Assembly (NCBI RefSeq): GCF_018524365.1
Contig: NZ_JAEKFT010000032.1
Coordinates: forward strand, 1 to 50,449
Direction of reading: 5' to 3'
DNA length: 50,449 nt
From: Denitromonas iodatirespirans
Lineage (GTDB): Bacteria > Pseudomonadota > Gammaproteobacteria > Burkholderiales > Rhodocyclaceae
Position 1 is the first letter of the stretch; every line of letters starts with the position of its first letter. Positions 42,338 through 50,326 of this stretch are shown here, piece by piece. A program made the translations under genes and the position numbers. The notes beneath the pieces are model-generated. The model searched no databases and had not been told where the DNA came from. It was given only the letters and a program-made list of their open reading frames with translations.

Positions 42338-43414
42338 TCAGGCGGTGACGGCCAGCAGTTCGGCGAAGGCGCTTTCGAACTGCGCCAGCCCGGCGCGCTG
42401 CAGCTCTTCGCCGATGGCGGTCATGTCGAGGCCGAGATGTGCCACGCCGGCGAATTGCGCCTGGGCGCCGACCACGTTGGTCTCCAGCGTGTGCTGGATG
42501 CGGCCGTGGTCGAGCAGGGCGGTGAGGGTGGCGTCGGGCAGGGTGTTGACGGTCTCCGGTCCGATCAGCGGCTCGACATAGAGCAGGTCACTGTAGGCCG
42601 GGTTCTTGGTGCCGGTGCTGGCCCACAGCATGTACTGCGGGCGGGCGCCCTGGGCGCGCAGGGCGGCGAAGGCCTCGCCATGGAAACGGTTGCGGTAGGC
42701 CTGGTAGGCCAGGCGCGCCATGGCCACGGCGGTGCCGCCGCGCAGCTCGCGCGCGGCGTCGGTCATGGCGTCCAGCTGGCCGTCGACCAGGGTATCGACC
42801 CGGCTGAGGAAGAGGCTGGCCACCGAGAAGATGCCACTCACCGATTGGCCGGCCGCGGCGCGGGTTTCGAGGCCGCGCACATAGGCGGCGGCAACGGCCT
42901 CCACATGGGCCAGCGAGAACATCAGCGTGACATTGACGCTGATACCGTCGGCGATCAGGCGCTCGATGGCGCGCACGCCGGCCGCGGTGGCCGGTACCTT
43001 GATCAGCACGTTGTCGCGCGCCACGGCGGCATGCAGGCGATGGGCGGCGGCGACGGTGCCGTCTTCGTCATGGGCCAGCGCGGGCGACACTTCGAGGCTG
43101 ACATATCCGGCCTCGCCCTTGGCGTCGGCCCAGGTGGCGCGCAGCAGGTCGCAGGCGGCCTGCACGTCGGGGATCACCAGTTGCTCGTAGCGCGCTTCGG
43201 CGTCCAGCGGCTCGGCCTTGAGGCGGGCCAGATCGTCTTCGTAATAGCGGCCGGCGGCGATGGCTTTCTGGAAGATGGCGGGGTTTGTGGTGACGCCGGT
43301 GATGCCATGTTCCTGGATGAATTCGGCCAGATGGCCGTCGCGGATGAGACTGCGGGACAGGTTGTCGAGCCAGATCTGTTGGCCGAGAAAGCGGGTTTCA
43401 AGCAGGTGATCCAT
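42338..43414 (-). CDS. tal: Transaldolase
   Basis: This 358-residue protein starts MDHLLETRFLGQQIWLDNL. The signature GVTTNPAIFQKAI near residue 40 and the Schiff-base Lys in DNVLIKVPAT near 137 identify a transaldolase of the longer bacterial type (TalB-like fold, tal-pgi-related branch). It exchanges dihydroxyacetone units between sugar phosphates in the pentose phosphate pathway. It lies 68 bp after the FAD oxidoreductase gene on the same strand and could be the last gene of that operon or have its own promoter. It is convergent with the RidA-like gene. Confidence 0.94.
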   Translation of the reverse strand: MDHLLETRFLGQQIWLDNLSRSLIRDGHLAEFIQEHGITGVTTNPAIFQKAIAAGRYYEDDLARLKAEPLDAEARYEQLVIPDVQAACDLLRATWADAKGEAGYVSLEVSPALAHDEDGTVAAAHRLHAAVARDNVLIKVPATAAGVRAIERLIADGISVNVTLMFSLAHVEAVAAAYVRGLETRAAAGQSVSGIFSVASLFLSRVDTLVDGQLDAMTDAARELRGGTAVAMARLAYQAYRNRFHGEAFAALRAQGARPQYMLWASTGTKNPAYSDLLYVEPLIGPETVNTLPDATLTALLDHGRIQHTLETNVVGAQAQFAGVAHLGLDMTAIGEELQRAGLAQFESAFAELLAVTA

Positions 43415-43482
43415 GGGGCAGGGGCGACGAATAATTGTTAGCGGCCCATTGTGCCTGCAAACCGGCGCGATCGAAAGCCGCG

Positions 43483-44580
43483 TCAGGTGTCGGCGTGGGT
43501 AAAGCGCGCGACGAAGGCGCGGTCGATGCGATCTTTCCAGGACCACACCCAGCCGCCTTCCGCGCATAGCGGCCCCCAGGCGGCGAGGGCGCGCTCGTCG
43601 CCGGTGCTGATGAGATAGAGCGCGCGCCGCTGCGGGTGCCAGGGGGCGAGCGGCTGGCCGGTGACGAGGCGGCGCAGGTTGTCGGCCAGCGGCGGGCCGG
43701 CGCGCACCGCGAAAACGCCGGACTTGGGGCGCGGGTCGGCATAGGCGGCCACATCGCCGGCGGCAAACACGAAGGGGTGGGAGACCGACTGCAGCGTGGG
43801 CCCGACGCGGATGAAGCCGGCCGTGTCGGTGGCCAGCCCGGCTTGTGCCGGCCAGGCCGGGGCGGTGGCACCGGTGACCTGCAGCACCTGCGTTGCGGCC
43901 ACGGTGTCGCCGTTGTCGAGCGTCACGCCGTCGGTGTCGATGCGGATGGCGCGTCGCGGGCCGAGCCAGTGGATGTGACGCTCGGCGAGCAGGCGCCGGG
44001 CGCGGCGCTGGAGCCGGCCGGGCAGGCCGTCGAGCGGATGGGCGCTGGCGCCGATCAGGGTCAGCGGCAGCGCCGGCAGGCGCTGGCGCAGGGCGAAGGC
44101 CAGCTCGACGCCGGCGGCGCCGCTGCCGACGATTGCCAGGCGAGCGGCTGGATCGGTCTCGGCGCGGTGGATCAGGGCGTCGATGTGGCGCACGAAGTCA
44201 TCGATCGGCCGCACCGCAATGGCGTGCTCGGCGCAGCCGGCGATACCGGTGTCGGTGGTCGGGCCGGTGTCGATGGAGAGCAGATCGAAATCGATCGTCT
44301 TGCCGTCGTCGCACTGCAGTTGCCGTGCGTCCAGGTCGAGCCCCGTCCCCCGCGCCTGCACAAAGCGCACGCCAGCGCGCTGCGCCAGCGGCATCAGGGG
44401 GATGGCGATCTCGTCGCGCCGGTAGTGGCCGGCAATCCAGCCGGGCAGCATGCCCGAGTAGATCTGTTGCGCAGAGGGCGTGACGAGGACGACTTCGGTG
44501 TCGGGCAGCGATGTGCGTGCCAGCGCGTCGAGCACATGCACATGGGCATGGCCGCCGCCGAGCAGGACGAGGCGTTTCAT
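43483..44580 (-). CDS. FAD-dependent oxidoreductase, SelD-associated/NDH-2-like type
   Basis: The gene encodes 365 residues. The first nucleotide-binding segment is LVLLGGGHAHVHVLDAL, the form typical of the flavoprotein domain often fused in front of selenide water dikinase. The second Rossmann motif is AIVGSGAAGVELAFAL near residue 150, and the FAD-binding end is FVFAAGDVAAYA near 270. No SelD domain follows and no selenium gene is seen nearby. The likely chemistry is electron transfer from NAD(P)H to an acceptor such as quinone; the acceptor is unknown. It overlaps the DUF3047 gene by 4 bp. Confidence 0.85.
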   Translation of the reverse strand: MKRLVLLGGGHAHVHVLDALARTSLPDTEVVLVTPSAQQIYSGMLPGWIAGHYRRDEIAIPLMPLAQRAGVRFVQARGTGLDLDARQLQCDDGKTIDFDLLSIDTGPTTDTGIAGCAEHAIAVRPIDDFVRHIDALIHRAETDPAARLAIVGSGAAGVELAFALRQRLPALPLTLIGASAHPLDGLPGRLQRRARRLLAERHIHWLGPRRAIRIDTDGVTLDNGDTVAATQVLQVTGATAPAWPAQAGLATDTAGFIRVGPTLQSVSHPFVFAAGDVAAYADPRPKSGVFAVRAGPPLADNLRRLVTGQPLAPWHPQRRALYLISTGDERALAAWGPLCAEGGWVWSWKDRIDRAFVARFTHADT

Positions 44581-45308
44581 GGCGCGGCCGGGCGCAGGCG
44601 CAGATCGCCGAAGCGGGCCTCGACCGTGGCGCCGGTGTTGTCGGTATCGGCGCCGAGTGCGATGCCGGTGACGGCCGGCGCGGCTTCGCCGAAGGCGGCT
44701 TGGAAGTCGGCGGCCAGGTCACGCGATTCGCTCACCCACTGGCCGGCGCGGGCGTCGCCGCGCTGCAGGACGATCATGCGCACGCGGTCGGTGTAGGGAT
44801 TGGGCGCGATGGTGCCGACGGCGTCGGCGGTGCCCCACACGTAGCACAACGCGGCGGTGGGCAGGTCGGCGCCGTAGAGATTGCGCGCCAGATCGATCTT
44901 GACCCGGTCGGTGAAGGGCAGGCGCGACTTGTCGTAGTCGAAGAAGACGTAAACCCGGGCGGCGTAGTCGTCGGTGGCCTTGCTGGCGATGGCCGATTGC
45001 GGCACGGCCTGGGAGACTTTCCAGCGCCAGTCGAGGCGGGTGTGCGGCGAGACCGGGGCCGGCAGCGTATGCACCAGACTGGAGGCGGCCGCCTGCGAAT
45101 AGGCGCGCAGCACGCCGTCACCGGCCTCGCGGACGATGGAGAAATCGGTGCCGGGCAGATCCTCGTGGATCTGCGTGTATACCCAGGCGGGCGGCGGCGG
45201 ACCGGCAGGCGCCGGGCTGAACGGGGCGGGCTGGACCGTCGCGGGCGTGGCCGCGGCGGGCAGGGCGAACAGCAGGGCGCACAGCGGCAGCAGGGCGCGG
45301 ACGGACAT
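44577..45308 (-). CDS. DUF3047 domain protein, exported
   Basis: This 243-residue protein has a signal peptide (MSVRALLPLCALLFALPAAATPA) followed by a domain with LDWRWKVSQAVP, KATDDYAARVYVFFDY and LCYVWGTADAVGTIAPNPYTDRVRMIVLQ. This pattern fits DUF3047, a predicted beta-sandwich periplasmic protein that may bind carbohydrate, though no activity is established. Its stop overlaps the FAD oxidoreductase start by 4 bp, indicating coupled translation. Confidence 0.82.
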   Translation of the reverse strand: MSVRALLPLCALLFALPAAATPATVQPAPFSPAPAGPPPPAWVYTQIHEDLPGTDFSIVREAGDGVLRAYSQAAASSLVHTLPAPVSPHTRLDWRWKVSQAVPQSAIASKATDDYAARVYVFFDYDKSRLPFTDRVKIDLARNLYGADLPTAALCYVWGTADAVGTIAPNPYTDRVRMIVLQRGDARAGQWVSESRDLAADFQAAFGEAAPAVTGIALGADTDNTGATVEARFGDLRLRPAAP

Positions 45309-45376
45309 GAGGGGGGCTCCCGGAGGGCGGGGTGACGCCGGCTCTGACCCGGCGGCCGGGTGGGGGTTCCGGCGGC

Positions 45377-46015
45377 TCATCGGGCCTGGAGGTCCAGGTC
45401 GTGCAGGCGGGCGAGGTCGTCCGGTCGGTCCACATCCCACACCGTGGCCGGTTCGGACCAGCGCAGGCCGTGCAGATGCAGGCGCTCGCGGGTGTGCGCC
45501 ATCACCGTGTCGCTGCCCCAGGGGATGGCGGCGAACAGCGCCGGCTGCGGTTGGCGCAGGCCGACCAGCGCATAGCCGCCGTCTTCGGCAGGCAGAAACA
45601 CCGCGTCGTCGCCATGGCGCAGCGCGGCGGCGCAGTCGTGCAGCAGGGTTGGCGTGAGCATCGGGCAGTCGCTGCCGATCAGCAACACCAGGCCCTGCGG
45701 GGTGAGGGTGGCGAAGGCATGCGCCATGCGTGCGCCGAGGTCGTCGCCGTGCTGCGGGTGCAGCGGCAGCGCGGCCGTGGCGGCCAGGGCGCGGAAGAAA
45801 CGGTGGCCGATGCCCGGCGCGCACCACAGGCTGACCGGACCGAGATCGGCGGCGCAGGCGGTGCGCACTGCCTGGCGCACCAGCTGCCGGTGCAGGCGCG
45901 CGGCACCGGCCGGGCCGAGGGTGGGGATCAGGCGGGTCTTGGCCTGACCGGCGACGGGGGCCTTGGCGAAGAGGGCGATCTGGATCGGTTCAGGATTCAC
46001 GGGGTCGGTAGCCAT
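45377..46015 (-). CDS. TIGR04282-type transferase (DUF2064)
   Basis: This 212-residue protein has a nucleotidyl/glycosyltransferase-A-like fold. The start IALFAKAPVAGQAKTRLIP is the signature of the family named arsenosugar-type glycosyltransferase TIGR04282. VLLIGSDCPMLTP near residue 115 and PAEDGGYALVGLRQP near 140 are the other conserved blocks, with Asp residues that would bind metal and nucleotide sugar. It overlaps the TIGR04283-type gene by 26 bp. The pairing of these two families is known from arsenosugar clusters and elsewhere; the substrate here is unknown. Confidence 0.88.
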   Translation of the reverse strand: MATDPVNPEPIQIALFAKAPVAGQAKTRLIPTLGPAGAARLHRQLVRQAVRTACAADLGPVSLWCAPGIGHRFFRALAATAALPLHPQHGDDLGARMAHAFATLTPQGLVLLIGSDCPMLTPTLLHDCAAALRHGDDAVFLPAEDGGYALVGLRQPQPALFAAIPWGSDTVMAHTRERLHLHGLRWSEPATVWDVDRPDDLARLHDLDLQAR

Positions 46016-46679
46016 AACGTCGGGCAAGCTCGGCGGGGTCGGCGCCGAGGGCGAAGGCGGCGCGCAGGCGCCACATGAGGACGATGGTGCGGAACACGCC
46101 GTGGGTCTCCCAGCGGCGCCCGGCGGTGGTGACGCGCGTGCGCAGGCAGGCCGGCGGGCCGAGGCGCTTGAGCGCACGGCTGATGGCGATGTCTTCCATC
46201 AGCGGCAGGTCGGGGAAGCCGCCGACACGCTCGAACGCGGTACGGCGCATGAACAGGGCCTGGTCGCCGGTGGCGATGCCGCTCAGGCGCGAGCGCAGAT
46301 TCATCATCGCGGCGACGAGCGCGAGCATCGGGTGGCGACCGTCGATGCGCACATCGAAGCGCCCCCAAACCTGCGTGTCGAGCGCTGCATGGAGGGCGGC
46401 GACGGCGCCGTCCGGCAGGCGGGTGTCGGCATGCAGGAACAGCAACCGCTCGGCCTGCGCCACCGCGGCGCCGGCGTTCATTTGGCTGGCGCGGCCGCGC
46501 GGTGCGCTGACGAGGCGGTCGCACAGCGGCGTGGCCAGGGCCATGGTGTCGTCGACACTGCCGCCATCGACCACGATCAGCTCCACGCCATCGGCCCGCA
46601 GTGCCTGCAGCGGCGCCAGCACCGAGCCGATGCCGGCGGCTTCGTCGAGCACGGGAAGGATGATCGACAGCGCGCTCAT
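45990..46679 (-). CDS. TIGR04283-type family 2 glycosyltransferase
   Basis: This 229-residue GT-A glycosyltransferase starts SIILPVLDEAAGIGSVL. VVDGGSVDDT near residue 36 is the nucleotide-binding block, FLHADTRLP near 81 carries the metal-binding DxD-like Asp, and FPDLPLMEDIAISRAL near 165 has the catalytic ED. This matches the TIGR04283 family named after arsenosugar biosynthesis. One hydrophobic stretch near the C-terminus could associate with membrane. It starts 4 bp after the DUF1223 gene. Confidence 0.9.
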   Translation of the reverse strand: MSALSIILPVLDEAAGIGSVLAPLQALRADGVELIVVDGGSVDDTMALATPLCDRLVSAPRGRASQMNAGAAVAQAERLLFLHADTRLPDGAVAALHAALDTQVWGRFDVRIDGRHPMLALVAAMMNLRSRLSGIATGDQALFMRRTAFERVGGFPDLPLMEDIAISRALKRLGPPACLRTRVTTAGRRWETHGVFRTIVLMWRLRAAFALGADPAELARRYGYRPRES

Positions 46680-46683
46680 CGGC

Positions 46684-47400
46684 TCAGCCGCGGCAGTCGG
46701 GCAGGGCGAGCGCCTGCAGGACGTCGCCGCTGTGCATGTCTTCGACGAAGGCGGCCACGCCGCCGGGCTTTTCCGGCGCGCGCAGGTGGATGTCGGTGTT
46801 CAGCGGGGTGTCGGTCGGCATCGGGTGGGTCTCCCAGTCTCGCACCACGAAATCGTGGTCGAGGGTGGCGCCGCTATTTTCGCCGGCTTTGACCACGCTT
46901 TGATGACCATTTTCATAGCGGGCGATGACCAGCCGGGCGCTGCGGCCGGCCGGTGCGCTGGCCTGCACGCGCACGGTGTCGCCGTCGCTGGTCAGCCGGA
47001 TCTGCGCTTGCGCCGAGCCGCGTGCCAGGCCGGCGAGCGGATCGCCGCCGCGCCAGGCACGGCTGTCGCGGCCATTGACCATGATTTGCGGGGTATAGAC
47101 GGTGCGCCCGCCGGCCAGCGCCACCTTGTCGCGCTGGCGCTGGCCGTTGCGTGGCTCGGCGAAGCGGTCCTTCCAGCCGATGTAGTCCCAGTAGTCGACA
47201 TGAAAGGCCAGCGCCACGGTGTCTTTGGCGCCGGTGAGGCGGCTCAGCCAGCGGTCGGCCGGTGGGCAGGAGCTGCAGCCTTCGGAGGTGTAGAGCTCGA
47301 CCAGCGGCGTTTGCGTCGGGCCGCTGCTGACGGTGCAGTCGGCGGCGGCCGTGCCGGCGAAGAGGGCGGCGGTGAGCGCGAGGAGCGGTTTGGCGGACAT
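46684..47400 (-). CDS. DUF1223 thioredoxin-like protein, exported
   Basis: This 238-residue protein has a signal peptide (MSAKPLLALTAALFAGTAAA). The DUF1223 pattern is clear: LVELYTSEGCSSCPPADRWLS with a CxxC pair, then LAFHVDYWDYIGWKDRFA and RTVYTPQIMVNGRDSRAWRG. The fold is predicted to be thioredoxin-like, so it may handle disulfides or bind metal outside the cytoplasm. It starts 17 bp after the flavoprotein gene and is probably co-transcribed with it. Confidence 0.88.
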   Translation of the reverse strand: MSAKPLLALTAALFAGTAAADCTVSSGPTQTPLVELYTSEGCSSCPPADRWLSRLTGAKDTVALAFHVDYWDYIGWKDRFAEPRNGQRQRDKVALAGGRTVYTPQIMVNGRDSRAWRGGDPLAGLARGSAQAQIRLTSDGDTVRVQASAPAGRSARLVIARYENGHQSVVKAGENSGATLDHDFVVRDWETHPMPTDTPLNTDIHLRAPEKPGGVAAFVEDMHSGDVLQALALPDCRG

Positions 47401-47417
47401 GGTTCAGCCTCCTGTCG

Positions 47418-49568
47418 TCAGGCCCGGCGCCACGCATGGAAGCGGGCCACCCATTCGAGCAGCTTTTGTGGCGCATGGGCGCGCTTCCATTCGCCGGCGG
47501 CGTACTTGTTGGCCTCGGCCAGCGTCGGGTAGATGTGGATGGTGCCGAGGATCTTGTTGAGCCCCAGGCCGTGCTTCATGGCTAGCACGTATTCGGCGAT
47601 CAGGTCGCCGGCATGCTCGCCGACGATGGTGACGCCGAGGATGCGGTCCTTGCCCGGCACGGTCAGCACCTTGACGAAGCCATGGGCCTCGGAGTCGGCA
47701 ATCGCGCGGTCCAGGTCGTCGATGCCGAAGCGGGTGACTTCGTAGGCGATGCCCTGTTCGCGCGCGTCCTGCTCATTGAGACCGACGCGCGCCACCTCGG
47801 GTTCGACGAAGGTGGCCCAGGGGATCACCGAGTAGTCGGCCTTGAAGGTCTTGATCGGGTCGAACAGCGCATTGACCGCGGCATACCAGGCCTGGTGGGC
47901 GGCGGTGTGGGTGAACTGGTAGGGGCCGGCCACGTCGCCGGCGGCATAGATGTTGGGGTAGATGGTCTGCAGGAAGTCGTTGGTGTCGACCGTCTTTCCG
48001 GTCGGGATGCCGAGTTCTTCGAGCCCGAAACCGGTGAGGTTGGCGGCGCGGCCGACCGCCACCAGCAGCGTGTCGAAGGGAATGCGCAGGTCCTGGCCGT
48101 CGTGTTCGGCGATCAGCAACTTTTCGCCGTCCTCGATCACGAATTGCTTAGCCTTCGTGCCGACACGCACATCGACGCCCTCAGCGATGAAGCGCTCCAT
48201 CACCAGCTGCGACACCTCTTCGTCTTCGCGCACCATGAGGCGCGGGAGCATTTCGACCTGCGTCACCTGGCTGCCGAGGCGGGCGAAGGCCTGGGTCAGC
48301 TCGCAGCCGATCGGGCCGCCGCCGAGCACCAGCAGGCGGCGCGGCTGTTCGCGCAGCGCCCACAGGGTGTCGGACGTCAGGTAGCCCGTGGCCTCGATGC
48401 CGGGGATCGGCGGCACGAAGGGGCGCGCGCCAGTGGCGATGACGATGGCGCGGGTGGTGAGCGTGTCGACGTGGCCGTCGTCGTGCGTGACCTCGACCGT
48501 CCATGGTGAGGTGATCTTCGCCGTGCCGGCGATCACGTCCACCCCGAGGCCGGTGTAGCGCTCAGCCGAGTCATGCGGTTCGATGGCCTGCACCACCGAC
48601 TGCACGCGTTCCATCACCTGGGCGAAGTCCAGCTTGGCCTCTGCCGCCTCAATGCCGAATTCCTCGGCGCGGCGTACATGCGAGAGGAACTTGGCCGAGC
48701 GGATCAGTGCCTTGGAGGGCACGCAGCCGGTGTTGAGGCAGTCGCCGCCGAGCTTGTGGCGTTCGATCAGCGTCACCTTGGCCTTGACCGCGGCGGCGAT
48801 GTAGGACGTCACCAGCCCGGCCGAACCGCCGCCGATCACCACCAGGTTGCGGTCGAAGCGCGTCGGGCGCTGGCCGGCCCAGCGTGCATAGACCTTGCGT
48901 CCCTTGACGGCGGCGACGATGCGCTTGGCGATCAGGGGGAAGAGACCCAGCAGCACGAAGGCGCCGAGCAGGCCGGGCGAGAGAATGCCGGAGAGCGATT
49001 CGAGCTGGCCGAGTTGGGTGCCTGCATTCACATACACGATGGTGCCGGCGAGCATGCCGACTTGGCTCACCCAGTAGAAAGTGGTGGTGCGGATCGGCGT
49101 CAGGCCCATCACCAGGTTGATGACGAAGAACGGAAAGGCCGGCACCAGGCGCAGGGTGAACAGGTAGAAGCCGCCTTCGCGCTTGACGCCGGCGTTGATC
49201 GCCTTGAGGCGGTCGCCGAAGCGCTGCTGCACCCAGTCGTGCAGCAGGAAGCGCGAGACCAGGAAGGCCAGCGTGGCGCCGATGCTGGAGGCGAAGGAGA
49301 CGATCAGCACGCCGGTGAGCAGGCCGAAGATGGCGCCGGCGATCAGCGTCATCACCGCGGCGCCGGGTAGGGACAGAGCGGTGACGGCCACGTAGATGGC
49401 GAAGAACAGGCCGGCCGTGGTCCACGGATGGGCCGCCCGGTAGGCCTCGACGGCGGCTTGCTGGCTCTTGAAGAAGTCGAGGCTGAAGTAGCGCCCCAGG
49501 TCGAAGATGAAATAGCTCGCCACCAGGGCGGCGATCAGCAGGATGAGTCCGGTTTTTTTCTTGTTCAT
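47418..49568 (-). CDS. TVP38/TMEM64 membrane domain fused to flavoprotein disulfide reductase (MerA-like)
   Basis: The gene encodes 716 residues from the ATG at 49568. Residues 1-225 are a TVP38/TMEM64 (SNARE-associated, DedA-superfamily) membrane domain with FAIYVAVTALSLPGAAVMTLIAG and RLVPAFPFFVINLVMG. Residues 240-716 form a class I pyridine nucleotide-disulfide oxidoreductase with NLVVIGGGSAGLV, redox pair Cys277/Cys282 (GGDCLNTGCVPSK), a second NAD(P) motif LVLGGGPIGCELTQAF and IYAAGDVAG. Near the C-terminus IHIYPTLAE has Tyr where lipoamide dehydrogenase has the catalytic His. There is no N-terminal heavy-metal domain, so a mercury role is doubtful. It heads the minus-strand operon. Confidence 0.92.
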   Translation of the reverse strand: MNKKKTGLILLIAALVASYFIFDLGRYFSLDFFKSQQAAVEAYRAAHPWTTAGLFFAIYVAVTALSLPGAAVMTLIAGAIFGLLTGVLIVSFASSIGATLAFLVSRFLLHDWVQQRFGDRLKAINAGVKREGGFYLFTLRLVPAFPFFVINLVMGLTPIRTTTFYWVSQVGMLAGTIVYVNAGTQLGQLESLSGILSPGLLGAFVLLGLFPLIAKRIVAAVKGRKVYARWAGQRPTRFDRNLVVIGGGSAGLVTSYIAAAVKAKVTLIERHKLGGDCLNTGCVPSKALIRSAKFLSHVRRAEEFGIEAAEAKLDFAQVMERVQSVVQAIEPHDSAERYTGLGVDVIAGTAKITSPWTVEVTHDDGHVDTLTTRAIVIATGARPFVPPIPGIEATGYLTSDTLWALREQPRRLLVLGGGPIGCELTQAFARLGSQVTQVEMLPRLMVREDEEVSQLVMERFIAEGVDVRVGTKAKQFVIEDGEKLLIAEHDGQDLRIPFDTLLVAVGRAANLTGFGLEELGIPTGKTVDTNDFLQTIYPNIYAAGDVAGPYQFTHTAAHQAWYAAVNALFDPIKTFKADYSVIPWATFVEPEVARVGLNEQDAREQGIAYEVTRFGIDDLDRAIADSEAHGFVKVLTVPGKDRILGVTIVGEHAGDLIAEYVLAMKHGLGLNKILGTIHIYPTLAEANKYAAGEWKRAHAPQKLLEWVARFHAWRRA

Positions 49569-49691
49569 GGCCTTGACGGGGCTCCAGGGGCGGTTCGATG
49601 GCCAACCGCCAGTGCGGTGATGGGCGTGTGATGTCTCAGACCGTGCAGGGGGTGAAAACCTGACAGCCACATGCTGCCATGCTTCGACGAT

Positions 49692-49714
49692 ATTTTTGTG
49701 CCGCGCACAAAAAT
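49692..49714. promoter_or_regulatory. 23-bp palindrome over the infA -35 region
   Basis: ATTTTTGTGC (49692-49701) and GCACAAAAAT (49705-49714) are perfect complements around CGC. The left arm contains the -35 hexamer TTGTGC. This looks like an operator for a dimeric regulator of infA, possibly also of the divergent flavoprotein gene that starts at 49568. Confidence 0.7.
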
Positions 49715-49724
49715 CGAGTAGAAT
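49696..49724 (+). promoter_or_regulatory. Sigma-70-type promoter of infA
   Basis: TTGTGC (49696-49701), a 17-nt spacer, then TAGAAT (49719-49724), one mismatch from the -10 consensus. Transcription would start near 49731. Confidence 0.7.
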
Positions 49725-49730
49725 GAAGCC

Positions 49731-50037
49731 CTTATCTCGGTCGCACGTCCGTTTGGCGGGCGTGGGCCGATCCAGCATGGCGCAGCAGCGCCGTCTCATT
49801 CGCCGTTCCGGCGGGCCGTCGAGGCACCGGAGTGGCCGGAGCGTCGGGCCAGAACCCGTCACTTGCGTCCGGATCGTGTTGGGTCCGGGCCGCCCGTCGG
49901 CACAGGGCATGCATTGCCTGCCGCCAGCACATGAATCAATCCCGGCACGCGCATTGTGCGCGCGTGGCGTGTTGCCAGGCCGCCGCCTTCGGGCGTCGAT
50001 CGCGCCGGACCCCACAGTAGATTAGGAGAGAGAATTT
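49731..50037 (+). promoter_or_regulatory. Long infA leader (about 300 nt) without a gene
   Basis: About 307 nt lie between the predicted start of transcription and the infA ATG. The stretch is GC-rich with many short self-complementary segments, such as CGCCGTTCCGGCG near 49801-49813, and no convincing small gene. Long structured leaders are known for cold-shock mRNAs; whether this one is regulatory is inference. The remaining part of the gap, 49569-49691, holds nothing I recognise apart from upstream DNA of the divergent flavoprotein gene. Confidence 0.45.
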
Positions 50038-50277
50038 ATGGCCAAAGAAGAAATGATCCAGTTCGAAGGTGTGGTGCAGGAAGTCCTCCGTGATGCCCGT
50101 TTCCTCGTCAAGCTGGACAACGGTATGGACGTCGCCGCCTACGCTTCGGGCAAGATGCGCAAGTTTCGCATCCGGATCTTGGCCGGTGATCGGGTGACGC
50201 TCGAAATGTCGCCCTATGATCTGTCGAAGGCGCGCATCAGCTTCCGCCACAAGGAAGTCCAGCGCCGCACGCATTGA
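50038..50277 (+). CDS. infA: Translation initiation factor IF-1 (stand-alone copy)
   Basis: The gene encodes 79 residues: [48 protein letters not shown], an OB-fold S1 domain, and [18 protein letters not shown] at the end, all diagnostic of IF-1. IF-1 occupies the ribosomal A site during initiation. The usual length is 72, so there is a short C-terminal addition. It is not in a ribosomal protein operon, so it may be the second IF-1 paralogue found in many betaproteobacteria. AGGAGAG upstream is a strong ribosome site, and a terminator follows 21 bp after the stop. Confidence 0.95.
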   Translation: MAKEEMIQFEGVVQEVLRDARFLVKLDNGMDVAAYASGKMRKFRIRILAGDRVTLEMSPYDLSKARISFRHKEVQRRTH

Positions 50278-50297
50278 GCGCTGCTTCAGACAGACAA

Positions 50298-50326
50298 ACG
50301 CCCGGTTCGCACCGGGCGTTTTCTTT
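50298..50326 (+). terminator. Rho-independent terminator after infA
   Basis: A perfect 9-bp stem ACGCCCGGT/ACCGGGCGT around TCGC is followed by TTTCTTT. The next base begins the group II intron-like sequence. Confidence 0.92.

Noticed and set aside
47418-49568. Mercuric reductase (merA) and a mercury resistance operon
   Set aside because: There is no MerR, MerT, MerP or N-terminal metal-binding domain, and the reductase is fused to a TVP38 domain, so a resistance assignment is not supported.
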